A DNA stretch of 64,000 bases from Acidobacteriota bacterium (lineage in GTDB: Bacteria; Acidobacteriota; Aminicenantia; Aminicenantales; Saccharicenantaceae): NCBI GenBank assembly GCA_033549365.1, contig JAWSUF010000002.1:412082-476081 (forward strand), read 5' to 3'. The translations under genes were made by a program, and so were the position numbers. Position 1 is the stretch's first letter. Every line of letters starts with the position of its first letter. The notes below the pieces were generated by a model, which ran no database searches, was not told where the DNA came from, and saw only the letters and a list, made by a program, of their open reading frames with translations. Below are positions 25,613-34,174 of this stretch, in pieces.

Positions 25613-26221
25613 ATGAAAAAATTCGGTGTTGCCGCGGCGGCTCTGGCGATGTTCCTGACCCTGGCGCTGATTCCCGCGACGGCGGAGGCCCAGCCGGCCC
25701 GATGGGCGGGAAGGGCCATGATGACCGCGGATCCGCTGAATCTGACTCCCGAGCAGGAGGAAAAAATCGAGGACCTCTGGAAAGCCCGCATGGATAAAAT
25801 GACGGCCTTTCAGGATGAAATGATGAAGCTCCAGCTCGAAATGGACACACTCATGCGCGACCCCAAGGCCGATGCGAAGAAAATCGAGGGGCTGATTGAT
25901 CGGATGTCCGCGCTTCGCGCCGAGCACCAGAAAGAAGCGCTCCGCCACCGCCGGAGTGTCGAAAGCGTGCTGACTCCGGAACAGTTGGAGAAGCTTCAAA
26001 CTTTCCGCGGCCGGTTCGCGGGCCGGGGTATGATGCCGGGCCGGGGCGGCGTCGGCATGGGGCTGATGCCGGGAATGAGAGGAATGGGGGGCGGATACTG
26101 TCTTCTAGGTCTGGATGGTTGGGACGGTTATCGTGGCCACGGTTTCATGGACCGGTCTTTTGGCCGGGGTATGCCCGATCGGGGCCGTCGACCCGCCCGG
26201 GGCATGTGGCGTCGCTGGTAA
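25613..26221 (+). CDS. Spy/CpxP-like periplasmic protein with LTxxQ-type motifs
   Basis: The 202-residue protein has a signal peptide (to ATAEAQ), then two copies of the family motif (LNLTPEQEEKIEDLW near 40 and VLTPEQLEKLQTF near 118) in a helical region rich in Met and Glu. The C-terminal 65 residues are Gly/Met/Arg-rich (GRGMMPGRG) and look disordered. Spy/CpxP/CnrX proteins act as periplasmic chaperones or metal sensors. AAGGAGG six bases before the ATG is a perfect ribosome site, and a terminator follows. Confidence 0.85.
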   Translation: MKKFGVAAAALAMFLTLALIPATAEAQPARWAGRAMMTADPLNLTPEQEEKIEDLWKARMDKMTAFQDEMMKLQLEMDTLMRDPKADAKKIEGLIDRMSALRAEHQKEALRHRRSVESVLTPEQLEKLQTFRGRFAGRGMMPGRGGVGMGLMPGMRGMGGGYCLLGLDGWDGYRGHGFMDRSFGRGMPDRGRRPARGMWRRW

Positions 26222-26238
26222 AAAGTTTTCTTTACTCC

Positions 26239-26269
26239 AAAGGGGACGGTTTCCGTCCCCTTTTTTTTT
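26239..26269 (+). terminator. Intrinsic terminator
   Basis: AAAGGGGACGG pairs with CCGTCCCCTTT around a 3-base loop and is followed by a run of nine T. It ends the Spy-like gene. Confidence 0.92.
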
Positions 26270-26375
26270 CACATGTCCTTCAGACAGGACAAAGTCCGAA
26301 CCCTGAAGGGGCGAATCCCCCCTGAAGCAAGCTTGGTATGGATCTTGCATTCTATGAGGCTGAAAGGAGAAGACG

Positions 26376-28565
26376 ATGAGAAAAGCAAGCCTGGTTTTCA
26401 TCGGCATCCTGGCCGCCGTCCCCCTGGCTTTCGGCGGCGCCTCCGAGGAATATTACGGGAACAGTTACGCCCGGATGAACTATGTCCAGGGCGATGTCTA
26501 TGTCCAGAGAACATCGGATCTCGGCTACGAAAACGGCGAGGTCAATCTGCCCGTTGTCGAGGGCGACAAGATCGGAACCCGGGACGGCCGCGTGGAAATT
26601 CATCTCGGGAGGAACAACTATCTCCGCCTGGGGCCCAACACCGTTGTGGATGTCGTTCGTCTTCCCCGAAGAGGCGATGACCGCATCAACATACATGTCA
26701 TCGAAGGCGGCGTGTTTCTGAGAGTCAGCGAACTCCCGGTCGAAAAGGGCATCGAAGCGCACACCCTTGACGCTTCCGTCTATGTCATCGAGGAAGGACT
26801 GTATCGCATCGAGGCCGGCGTCTCGGGCGGAAGCGAATTTTACGCCTACGAGGGATCCCTGGAGATCGCCGGCGAGGAAGGCTCGGTCATCCTCAATGCC
26901 TATGAGAGACTTCACGCGTCGAACGGCCGTTTCATGTCCAATCCCGAGTTTTTCCGGGCCGGATCGGGCGATTTCGAGAGATGGAACGTTTCGCGGGACG
27001 ACCTCCTGTCGGCCAGGTCAGGCAGCCGCTATCTCCCCTCTGAAATTTACGAATATGAGGATGAGTTGAACCGCAGTGGGCGCTGGGTTTACGAGCGGCC
27101 CTACGGATATGTCTGGATTCCTCTTCATGTCCAGGTCGACTGGAGACCCTACCACTACGGCCGGTGGGTCTGGTATCCCGTCATCGGCTGGACCTGGGTG
27201 TCTTCGGAACCCTGGGGCTGGAGCGTGTACCGCTACGGCCGCTGGCACTGGAGGCTGGGACTCGGCTGGTACTGGATTCCCACCCGGCATTGGGGACCGG
27301 CCTGGGTGCACTGGCACTGGGATGCCCACTATGTGGCCTGGTCGCCGCTCAGCTACTACAATTACCCCGTCGTCATCATCAACAACCGCTTCTACGACAG
27401 ATACAGCGACAGGCACTACCCCGTCCATTCCCGAGCTTTGACCGTCGTCCACAGGGCCCAGCTCCAGTCGCGCGCCGTTCATAGAAACGCCTTGAGAGCC
27501 GACCGGGTGTCCTCGCTGAGCGCCGTCAATCTCCGGGCCCGTCAGCCTGATATCCGTCCTTCGATCGACCGCTCGAGCGCGGTCTCGGGAGTCGCCAGGA
27601 ACGTGCTGTCCAAGAGCTCCGTCCGCCCGGTGGAACGGCCATCCTCGGTCTTCAGCCGATCTTCGCCGATGCCGGTTCGCAGGCTGTCGTCTTCCGGTGA
27701 AGCCCCCCGTTCCATCCGGGAACGCGCCCCGGCCGCCTCACCTCAGGGCCTTTCCCGGGCCGGCGATCCCGTCCGGAGAGAGGGATCGGGATCCGCTCCC
27801 GGGCGAATCGGTTCATCCGAAAGCCCGAAGCCCGAATCTCTCAGGCGTCTCCCAGAGCCCGGGGAGACCATAAAAAGCTATCCGCCCCGCTCCAAGCTGC
27901 CGTCCTTCGGGCAGCCGGCCAGGCCCGTCTCAGGCGAGGAGAAGAAGGGCTCCGTGCCGGAGCGCAAAGGCGAGCCTCCGGCTCAAGTCAAAAAAGACCC
28001 GGACAAAACGGTGATGTCGACCCGCAACTCGGCGCCTTCGTCAAGATCCGAATCGGCATCCCGACTCCGCATTCCTGAGCGACCCAGCTCGAGCCGTGTT
28101 GCGGCGCCGTCGTCCACCCGCTCGGCGGCATCGCCGCGAAACTCGGGGTCGACATCCCGTCTGCGAATTCCCGAGCGGACAAGTTCGAGCCGGGTTGCGG
28201 CGCCCGCATCGTCCACCCGTCGACCGGCGACATCGCCAAGCTCCGGATCCGTGTCCCGTCTCCGCATTCCTGAGCGGGCAACCTCGAGCCGTGTTGCGGC
28301 CCCGTCATCCGCCGGCCGCTCTTATTCGCCTCCGGCCTCAGTCACGAGATCCGGCTCCGCCGGTCGTTCGTCCTCACCGCCCCGGTCCTCGTCTGTGCGA
28401 TCCGGATCGACGAGCCGCTCCTATTCGCCTCCGGCCTCGTCGGTGAGATCGGGCTCCTCCGCTCGTTCGTCCTCGCCGCCGGCTTCGTCCATTAGATCGG
28501 GCTCGGCGTCCCGTTCTTCCTCTTCAGGTTCGTCCCGGTCTTCAGGGGGTCCTAAGAAAAAATAG
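26376..28565 (+). CDS. Exported FecR/DUF6600 protein with low-complexity Ser/Arg repeat tail
   Basis: The 729-residue protein has a signal peptide, then a FecR-like beta domain (about 30-205; GDVYVQRTSDL, VVEGDKIGTRDGRVEIHL, YLRLGPNTVVDV). A Trp/Tyr-rich DUF6600 region (about 230-345) follows, repeating GRW.Y..YG and GW.W units. From about residue 360 the sequence is basic, Ser/Pro/Arg-rich and probably disordered, with three SRLRIPER repeats and a following RSYSPPAS repeat set. Such proteins are probably secreted or surface-bound and may bind glycans or nucleic acid; function is unproven. ATG 26376 has GGAG 9 bases upstream. Confidence 0.82.
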   Translation: MRKASLVFIGILAAVPLAFGGASEEYYGNSYARMNYVQGDVYVQRTSDLGYENGEVNLPVVEGDKIGTRDGRVEIHLGRNNYLRLGPNTVVDVVRLPRRGDDRINIHVIEGGVFLRVSELPVEKGIEAHTLDASVYVIEEGLYRIEAGVSGGSEFYAYEGSLEIAGEEGSVILNAYERLHASNGRFMSNPEFFRAGSGDFERWNVSRDDLLSARSGSRYLPSEIYEYEDELNRSGRWVYERPYGYVWIPLHVQVDWRPYHYGRWVWYPVIGWTWVSSEPWGWSVYRYGRWHWRLGLGWYWIPTRHWGPAWVHWHWDAHYVAWSPLSYYNYPVVIINNRFYDRYSDRHYPVHSRALTVVHRAQLQSRAVHRNALRADRVSSLSAVNLRARQPDIRPSIDRSSAVSGVARNVLSKSSVRPVERPSSVFSRSSPMPVRRLSSSGEAPRSIRERAPAASPQGLSRAGDPVRREGSGSAPGRIGSSESPKPESLRRLPEPGETIKSYPPRSKLPSFGQPARPVSGEEKKGSVPERKGEPPAQVKKDPDKTVMSTRNSAPSSRSESASRLRIPERPSSSRVAAPSSTRSAASPRNSGSTSRLRIPERTSSSRVAAPASSTRRPATSPSSGSVSRLRIPERATSSRVAAPSSAGRSYSPPASVTRSGSAGRSSSPPRSSSVRSGSTSRSYSPPASSVRSGSSARSSSPPASSIRSGSASRSSSSGSSRSSGGPKKK
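28059..28310 (+). repeat. Three in-frame repeats coding SRLRIPER units
   Basis: Units begin at 28059, 28155 and 28254 (spacing 96 and 99 bases) and each encode SRLRIPER followed by SSRVAAP. Codons differ between copies, so they are old or kept at protein level. Confidence 0.85.
28317..28540 (+). repeat. Ser/Pro/Arg-rich in-frame repeats
   Basis: Alternating units encode RSYSPPAS.. and RSSSPP.. separated by RSGS-containing linkers, about 66-72 bases each for the double unit. Nucleotide identity between the two RSYSPPAS copies is high, so slippage could change the copy number. Confidence 0.75.
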
Positions 28566-28650
28566 GCCATTTTCTTCTTTACTTTTTGATTTCTCAATGC
28601 TATAAATGTCCTCTGATGCCTGACTTGGAGTTCTGTATGGAGGTTATCTG

Positions 28651-29364
28651 ATGCGTTCCGAGAAAAATATGATCCGATTCGTTGGACTGGCTTGCTGCCT
28701 GGCTCTCCTGGCTGCGGGAAATACCGGCTGTCAGCAAGAGAGTCATGAGGTGGAGGAAGTCAAAGAGTCCGTGACCGAGCTCACGGGCGTCGTTCTGACC
28801 GCCTTAGGCATGTATATCTATGTCGCTGAAGCCTCCGGCTATGACATTGCCGTGGCCGGGGAGCTGGACACGGCCTCCCTGATCGGCAAGGAGCTTCGTT
28901 TCAAGGGCGAGCTCGTTGAAAACCGTCCGTACATCTTCCGGGCCGACACCATCGAAGTCAAAACGGAAACCGGAGCTTTTGAAAATATCTTCACGCGGAC
29001 GGAAGAGATCGATCTCGAGGACACGTTCAAATTTGAAACCCGCCAGGACTTCGAGGCTCTGAAGATCACCTCTCCCGCGAACACCCAGGAATGGGAAGGA
29101 CGTGAACTCGGCAAGGTTCTCGGCAAGCTGGAGAAGTCCGATAACGGGAACGTCCATATCGTTGTCTACAACGACCGGGACAGGGAGATCGGACGCATCA
29201 TCGTCGACGACATGGCCGACTACGCCGAATACTATGTGAACAAACTGCGCCTCTACGATAAATTCTGGTTCTATCTCAGAATCAAGGATACGGTGGACAG
29301 AGCCGCGCGGACGAGAACCCGGGAAATGTTCACGGCCGATGTCCTGTTCACCGGTCTTTTCTGA
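28651..29364 (+). CDS. Lipoprotein of unknown function
   Basis: The 237-residue protein has a lipobox (LAAGNTGCQQ) about 27 residues in, behind a hydrophobic signal. Two beta-rich halves follow (ELTGVVLTALGMYIYVAEA..; HIVVYNDRDREIGRIIVDDM), which look like two OB-like or beta-sandwich modules. GGAGG precedes the ATG. It stands between the FecR/DUF6600 gene and a small exported protein. No family is recognised. Confidence 0.75.
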   Translation: MRSEKNMIRFVGLACCLALLAAGNTGCQQESHEVEEVKESVTELTGVVLTALGMYIYVAEASGYDIAVAGELDTASLIGKELRFKGELVENRPYIFRADTIEVKTETGAFENIFTRTEEIDLEDTFKFETRQDFEALKITSPANTQEWEGRELGKVLGKLEKSDNGNVHIVVYNDRDREIGRIIVDDMADYAEYYVNKLRLYDKFWFYLRIKDTVDRAARTRTREMFTADVLFTGLF

Positions 29365-29462
29365 TCCGGCCGGACACCTGTTCTCATCCGGAGCGACGGA
29401 AATTCGGACGACGGAGTCCGGCAGGGCCGGGTCTCCGGCGAATTCATAGGGAGGGATAAATC

Positions 29463-29867
29463 ATGAAAATCGCGTCCATTCTCGGACTGTCTTTTTTGGT
29501 TTTGGTTTCAGGGTTGTCGGCGGTTTCCCACGAAGCCGGCAACGCCAAGGTCATCGGAACCTGGGATCTTGAGATCTATGCTGAAGGCCAGTATTTCTAC
29601 CTCACCATGAATCTTCAGGAGAGCGAGGGCGTGTTGACCGGCACGGTCAGCGAGCAGTCGGGATTCTTTACCGACAGCCCGCTTTCCGAGGTGACCTTTG
29701 ACGGCGAATTTCTCTCCTGCCTGGCCTCCGTCCCTTCGCCGCCCGAGGGAATGGTCCTGTCCTGGTGGATCAGCCTTAAAATCGGCGAAGATGTCGCCGA
29801 AGGCTCGATTTCCAATGCCGATATCGGCCTCTCGGCCTCCTTGTCCGGAAAACGAACGAAAAAGTGA
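29463..29867 (+). CDS. Small exported lipocalin-like beta protein
   Basis: The 134-residue protein has a signal peptide and one beta-rich domain beginning GTWDLEIYAEGQYFYLTMNL, with GVLTGTVSEQSG. This order (GxW start and alternating strands) is typical of small calycin or lipocalin-like exported proteins. GGGAGGG precedes the start. The HAD gene begins inside its stop codon (GTGA), so the two are probably cotranslated. Confidence 0.72.
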   Translation: MKIASILGLSFLVLVSGLSAVSHEAGNAKVIGTWDLEIYAEGQYFYLTMNLQESEGVLTGTVSEQSGFFTDSPLSEVTFDGEFLSCLASVPSPPEGMVLSWWISLKIGEDVAEGSISNADIGLSASLSGKRTKK

Positions 29868-30478
29868 ACGGCATCCGGGCCGTCATCTGCGACCTGGGCC
29901 GCGTCATCCTCTGGTTCGACAGCGGTATTTTTTATGAAAATCTGGCCCGCCGCTGTGGAATTGCTCCGGATCAGGTTCGTGAAGCCGCCTATCTGGGCGG
30001 AAATCTTTACGAGGCTTTTGATCGGGGGATTCTAACCCCGGAGGAATTTCATCGCCGCTACCGGGGCAACTTGGGGATCGAGATCGACTGCGAAACGTTT
30101 TTCGAAGATTATAACGCCATATTCTCCCTGAACCGGCCCGTCCTCGATGTTCTCATCGGGCTGAAGCGGGTCGGAACCGGGCTCGTTCTCCTGTCCAATA
30201 CCGACATCGAACGCTTCGGATACATCCGGAGGACATTTCCGGAGATCCGGATCTTCGACGATTATGTTCTGTCCTATGAACTGGGTCATTTGAAGCCCGA
30301 GGCCGAAATCTATCGGGAAGCCGTGCGCCGTGCCGGGTGCGCCCCGTCCTCATGCCTCTTTATCGACGACATGGAGGCCAACGTTCGAGGCGCCGTCGAG
30401 GCCGGCCTCAAAGGGGTTCTCTATACCCCGCAAACCGACTTGGCCGCAGAACTCCGCACTCTCGGCCTGGATGTTTAG
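29864..30478 (+). CDS. HAD-superfamily phosphatase (YihX-like, HAD-IA)
   Basis: The 204-residue enzyme has HAD motif I as ICDLGRVILWFD (nucleophile Asp; the usual second Asp is replaced by the GRV pattern seen in YihX-like proteins), motif II LLSNTD, a Lys in LKPEAEIY and motif IV FIDDMEANV. Relatives dephosphorylate sugar phosphates such as alpha-glucose-1-phosphate. The start is GTG 29864, overlapping the previous stop. The missing DxD second aspartate is family-typical and does not imply inactivity. Confidence 0.82.
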   Translation: MNGIRAVICDLGRVILWFDSGIFYENLARRCGIAPDQVREAAYLGGNLYEAFDRGILTPEEFHRRYRGNLGIEIDCETFFEDYNAIFSLNRPVLDVLIGLKRVGTGLVLLSNTDIERFGYIRRTFPEIRIFDDYVLSYELGHLKPEAEIYREAVRRAGCAPSSCLFIDDMEANVRGAVEAGLKGVLYTPQTDLAAELRTLGLDV

Positions 30479-30542
30479 GGACCGGCAAAAACCGGCGAGA
30501 TTAAGAAAAATCAACAAATCATAAAAATATCCTGAAAAACTG

Positions 30543-30571
30543 TTGACAAACCCGAATTCGGGGTATATATA
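30543..30571 (+). promoter_or_regulatory. nrdD promoter with palindrome in the spacer
   Basis: TTGACA (30543-30548) and TATATA (30566-30571) are 17 bases apart. The spacer contains a perfect 12-base palindrome CCCGAATTCGGG (30551-30562) that a repressor or activator dimer could bind. Confidence 0.65.
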
Positions 30572-30584
30572 TCTATCATTCAAT

Positions 30585-30600
30585 CTACAATATTTTGTGC
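30585..30600 (+). promoter_or_regulatory. Possible NrdR box
   Basis: CTACAATATTTTGTGC matches the NrdR-box pattern acaCwAtATaTwGtgt at about 12 of 16 positions, including the central core. NrdR boxes usually come in pairs; a convincing second box was not found, so this is tentative. It lies just downstream of the nrdD -10 element, a position suited to repression. Confidence 0.4.
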
Positions 30601-30658
30601 TTTATGATACTTTAAGGCACAAGATGTGGGAAACCTGACGGAAGAAGGAGAAATCACC

Positions 30659-32731
30659 ATGGTCTGTTCGATTGCACGCATTAAGAAAAGAGACGGGGCG
30701 ATCGTCGATTTCGCTCAGGATAAGATCACCCACGCCATTCGGAAGGCCATGGAGTCCAACGGCATCACCGACCCCGCGGAGGCCCGGACGGTTTCCGATA
30801 TCGTCGGTTTCGTCCTGGACGAAAAATTCGGCGGCTACACGGTGCCCTCCGTCGAGCAGATCCAGGACATCGTGGAAATGGTCCTGATGAAACAGGGCTA
30901 TCTTGAGGTGGCCAAGTCCTATATCCTCTATCGGGAAAAGCACAAAGGGATTCGTGAAGCCCGCAAGACCGGAATCAACCTCGAGCGCCTGATCAAGGAC
31001 TACATCAACGACGCCGACTGGAAAATCCGGGAAAACAGCAACGAAGGGACGATGAGCTTTTCAGGGCTCAACGCCCGTGTTTCCGGCGAGGTGCTTTCGA
31101 ATTTCGCCCTCAATCACCTCTACACCGAGCAGGTCCGCAAAGCCCACACCGAAGGCGATTTCCATCTCCACGACCTCTCCTATCCGATCGTCGGCTACTG
31201 CGCCGGCTGGTCGCTGGAAACGCTGCTCAAGAAAGGTTTCGGTCACGTCCCCAACCAGGTCCATTCGTCTCCCGCCCGGCATCTCGAGACGGCGACCCTC
31301 CACATGGTCAATTTCATCGGCACCATGCAGGGGGAATTCGCCGGCGCCCAGGCCTTCTCGAGCGTCGACACTCTTCTTGCGCCTTTCGTCCGGAACGACG
31401 GCCTGACCTGCGAACAGGTCAAACAGGACATCCAGAAGCTTATCTTCGGTCTCAACGTGCCCTCGCGCTGGGGATGGCAGACGCCCTTCTCCAACCTGAC
31501 CTTCGACTGGACGATTCCCGAGGACATGAAGAACAAAAAGGTTATCGTCGGCGGCCGGACGCTCGATTTCCTCTACGGCGATTGCCAGGAGGAGGCGGAC
31601 TGGATCAACCGGGCCTTCCTGGAGCTCATGATCGAGGGCGACCAGAAAGGCCGCGTCTTCACCTTTCCGATCCCGACCTACAACCTGACCAAGGATTTCG
31701 ATTGGGATTCTCCGAACGCCCGGCTTCTCTTCGAAGCCACGGCCAAGTACGGGATTCCCTATTTCCAGAATTACATCGGGACCGACATGAATCCCGGCGA
31801 CATCCGGGCCATGTGCTGCCGCCTCAACCTCGATCAGAGAGAGCTCATGCGCCGTCCCGGCAGTATCTGGGGTCCCGGTGATTCCACGGGATCGATCGGC
31901 GTCGTCACCATCAATCTCAACCGGGCCGCCTACGAAGCCGACAGCCGCGAGACCTTCCAGGCCCGCATCCGGGAACTCATGCTCCTGGGCCGGGAAGCCC
32001 TGGAAACCAAGCGCGACATCGTGAACGGCATGCTGGCGCGCGGCATCATGCCCTACACGCGGGCTTATCTCGGGCACTTCGACAACCATTTTTCGACGAT
32101 CGGCGTCTGCGGCATGCACGAGGCCTGTCTCAACCTCATCGGGCGGGGGATCTCAACGCCCGAGGGCAAGGAGCTGGCCGTCGACACCCTGAATTTCATG
32201 CGCGGCGTTCTCACCGAATTCCAGGAACACACCGGGCATCTCTACAATCTTGAAGCGACGCCGGCGGAATCGACCGCATACAGGCTGGCCCGGCTCGACC
32301 GGGAAAAATACCCGCGGATCATCACCTCGGGGACGGATAAATACCCGTATCTCACCAACTCGACCCAGCTCAACGTCGACGCCACCCGGGATGTCTTCGA
32401 CGCCATCCGCCATCAGACCGACATCCAGCCTCTCTATACGGGCGGAACGATCTTCCACGCCTTTCTGCCGGAAGCCATCGATGCGGACACCTGCCGCAAG
32501 CTCGTCCGGAAGATCTCCGAAACCCGCCTGCCCTATTTTTCCATCACGCCGACCTTCAGCGTTTGCCTCGACCACGGTTATATCCGCGGCCGGCATGAGG
32601 CCTGTCCCGATTGCGGGGCCTCGACCGAAGTCTACTCCCGCATCGTCGGCTATATGAGGCCCGTCAAGACCTGGAACGACGGCAAACAGCAGGAGTTCAA
32701 GGACCGGACGCCGTTTGCGGAAATCGTTTGA
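30659..32731 (+). CDS. nrdD: Anaerobic (class III) ribonucleoside-triphosphate reductase
   Basis: The 690-residue enzyme has an N-terminal ATP-cone regulatory domain (about 1-95), a ten-stranded barrel core, a zinc site (CLDHG and CPDCG) and the C-terminal glycyl radical motif RIVGYMRP (radical Gly about 664). It reduces ribonucleotides to deoxyribonucleotides without oxygen. GGAG precedes ATG 30659; the upstream in-frame codons lie in the leader. It heads an operon with a redoxin, the activating enzyme and dUTPase, so the whole set serves dNTP supply. Confidence 0.97.
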   Translation: MVCSIARIKKRDGAIVDFAQDKITHAIRKAMESNGITDPAEARTVSDIVGFVLDEKFGGYTVPSVEQIQDIVEMVLMKQGYLEVAKSYILYREKHKGIREARKTGINLERLIKDYINDADWKIRENSNEGTMSFSGLNARVSGEVLSNFALNHLYTEQVRKAHTEGDFHLHDLSYPIVGYCAGWSLETLLKKGFGHVPNQVHSSPARHLETATLHMVNFIGTMQGEFAGAQAFSSVDTLLAPFVRNDGLTCEQVKQDIQKLIFGLNVPSRWGWQTPFSNLTFDWTIPEDMKNKKVIVGGRTLDFLYGDCQEEADWINRAFLELMIEGDQKGRVFTFPIPTYNLTKDFDWDSPNARLLFEATAKYGIPYFQNYIGTDMNPGDIRAMCCRLNLDQRELMRRPGSIWGPGDSTGSIGVVTINLNRAAYEADSRETFQARIRELMLLGREALETKRDIVNGMLARGIMPYTRAYLGHFDNHFSTIGVCGMHEACLNLIGRGISTPEGKELAVDTLNFMRGVLTEFQEHTGHLYNLEATPAESTAYRLARLDREKYPRIITSGTDKYPYLTNSTQLNVDATRDVFDAIRHQTDIQPLYTGGTIFHAFLPEAIDADTCRKLVRKISETRLPYFSITPTFSVCLDHGYIRGRHEACPDCGASTEVYSRIVGYMRPVKTWNDGKQQEFKDRTPFAEIV

Positions 32732-32741
32732 GGAGGATGCC

Positions 32742-33008
32742 GTGGAACTTCTGATGTTTACCTATCCGAATTGCGAGAAATGCGAGGCGTTGAAGAGCCA
32801 TCTCAAAGAGAACGGCGCATCCTACGCGGAGTACGACCTGACCCGCCCCGAGGGGAAAACCCGGATCCGCGAATTCATCCGCGAGATCCGGCGGGATGCG
32901 TCGGGCGCCGTGATCCTGCCCACGCTTGTCGCCTTGGAGGAGGGACGGCCGCCGGCCGTGGTCACCAATCCCGAGGAGTACGACGCGTGGCTGAAATCAA
33001 GGGCTTAG
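32742..33008 (+). CDS. Glutaredoxin-like redoxin (candidate reductant for NrdD)
   Basis: The 88-residue protein begins VELLMFTYPNCEKC and so has a thioredoxin-fold CxxC at positions 11-14, followed by a short helix and a cis-Pro region (ILPTLV). GTG 32742 is chosen because GGAGGATGCC precedes it, whereas the frame itself opens at a TTG inside nrdD. Some class III reductases use a NrdH-like redoxin instead of formate, and a redoxin gene between nrdD and nrdG supports that here. It overlaps nrdG by 22 bases. Confidence 0.82.
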   Translation: MELLMFTYPNCEKCEALKSHLKENGASYAEYDLTRPEGKTRIREFIREIRRDASGAVILPTLVALEEGRPPAVVTNPEEYDAWLKSRA

Positions 33009-33691
33009 AAAAGTTTTCCTCCAAGGACTTTCCCGGCCATATCTCATCGACCGTTTTTGTCGGCGGCTGCAATTTCCGCTGCCCGTTCTGCCATAACGCC
33101 GATCTCGTGCTCAAACCCGAGACTCTCGAAACGATGCCCATGGATTTTTTCCTGTCCTATCTCGACGGGAGACGGGACTGGCTTGAGGGCATCTGTCTTT
33201 CGGGCGGAGAGCCCCTGCTTCATGAGGATATCGAAACCCTGATCCGGGTCATCAAGGACCGCAACCTTCTTGTCAAGATCGACACGAACGGCTCTTTTCC
33301 CGCCCGGCTGGAAAACATCGTCGAAGCCGGGCTTGTCGATCAGGCGGCGCTCGACGTCAAAGCTCCGCCGGAGAAATATGCCCGGACGGTGCGGGCGGCC
33401 GCCGATCCCGGCGACATGGCCCGCAGTGCCGCCGTCCTCCGGTCATCCGGTCTTCCGTTCGTTTTTCGGACGACCTATGTTCCGGGCCTGCTCGGACGCG
33501 AAGACATGCTTCGGATCGGAGAGTGGCTGGGCGGACCCGGGGTCTTTCAGCTCCAGGCCTTCGTTCCCCGCAACACCCTCGATCCCGCCTTTCTGGATGT
33601 CCGCCCGTTTCCGCGGGAAGAAATGCTTTTCGCCGCGGAGATGCTCCGCTCGTTTTTCCCGGAAGTTCGCATTGAAGGAGTGGAATCATGA
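32987..33691 (+). CDS. nrdG: Anaerobic ribonucleotide reductase activating protein (radical SAM)
   Basis: The 234-residue protein has GGCNFRCPFCHN (radical SAM CxxxCxxC) and LSGGEPLL; the pattern STVFVGGCNFRCPFCHN is that of the longer NrdG2-type activases. It makes the glycyl radical of NrdD using SAM and a 4Fe-4S cluster. GTG 32987 with GAGGAG upstream is the chosen start, inside the end of the redoxin gene. The dut start overlaps its stop (ATGA). Confidence 0.92.
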   Translation: MAEIKGLEKFSSKDFPGHISSTVFVGGCNFRCPFCHNADLVLKPETLETMPMDFFLSYLDGRRDWLEGICLSGGEPLLHEDIETLIRVIKDRNLLVKIDTNGSFPARLENIVEAGLVDQAALDVKAPPEKYARTVRAAADPGDMARSAAVLRSSGLPFVFRTTYVPGLLGREDMLRIGEWLGGPGVFQLQAFVPRNTLDPAFLDVRPFPREEMLFAAEMLRSFFPEVRIEGVES

Positions 33692-34110
33692 AGCTGGCCG
33701 TGAAACGCATTCACCCCGACGCCAAATTGCCGGTTCGCGGACACCCCGGCGATGCCGGCCTGGACCTTTTCGCCGTCGAGGACGGACTGTTGGCGCCCGG
33801 CGAGATCCGGCCCATATCGACCGGAATCCAAGTCGCCGTTCCCGCCGGACATGTCGGACTGATCTGGGACAAAAGCGGGATATCCCTCCAGGGGGTTCAC
33901 CGTCTGGCCGGAGTCGTCGACGCCGGATATCGCGGCGAGGTCCGTGTCGTTCTTGCCAACCTGGGCCGGGAGTCCTTCGAGATCCGAAAAGGCATGAAAA
34001 TCGCCCAAATGCTCGTTCAGGCCGTGGCCGCCCCCGAGGTCGTTGAAATGGACGAACTCGATGTGACCTCACGCGGCGAAGACGGTTTCGGCAGCACCGG
34101 CCGGTATTGA
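33688..34110 (+). CDS. dut: dUTP diphosphatase
   Basis: The 140-residue enzyme has the five dUTPase motifs in order: GDAGLDL, DKSGIS, GVVDAGYRGEVRVVLANLG, KGMKIAQMLVQ and RGEDGFGSTG. It hydrolyses dUTP to dUMP and keeps uracil out of DNA; trimers are usual. Motif 2 has DKSG instead of the common RSG, a small variation. It is the last gene of the nrdD operon. Confidence 0.95.
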   Translation: MKLAVKRIHPDAKLPVRGHPGDAGLDLFAVEDGLLAPGEIRPISTGIQVAVPAGHVGLIWDKSGISLQGVHRLAGVVDAGYRGEVRVVLANLGRESFEIRKGMKIAQMLVQAVAAPEVVEMDELDVTSRGEDGFGSTGRY

Positions 34111-34174
34111 CTCTCCGCCTGGCATTCCGTCCGCCCCTCTGGTATGATGGCATCCTTGAATTTCGGATTCGACG

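Noticed and set aside
28059-28540. Possible CRISPR-like or satellite array
   Set aside because: Repeats are in frame within one gene, vary by codon and encode low-complexity protein; there are no unique spacers of equal length.
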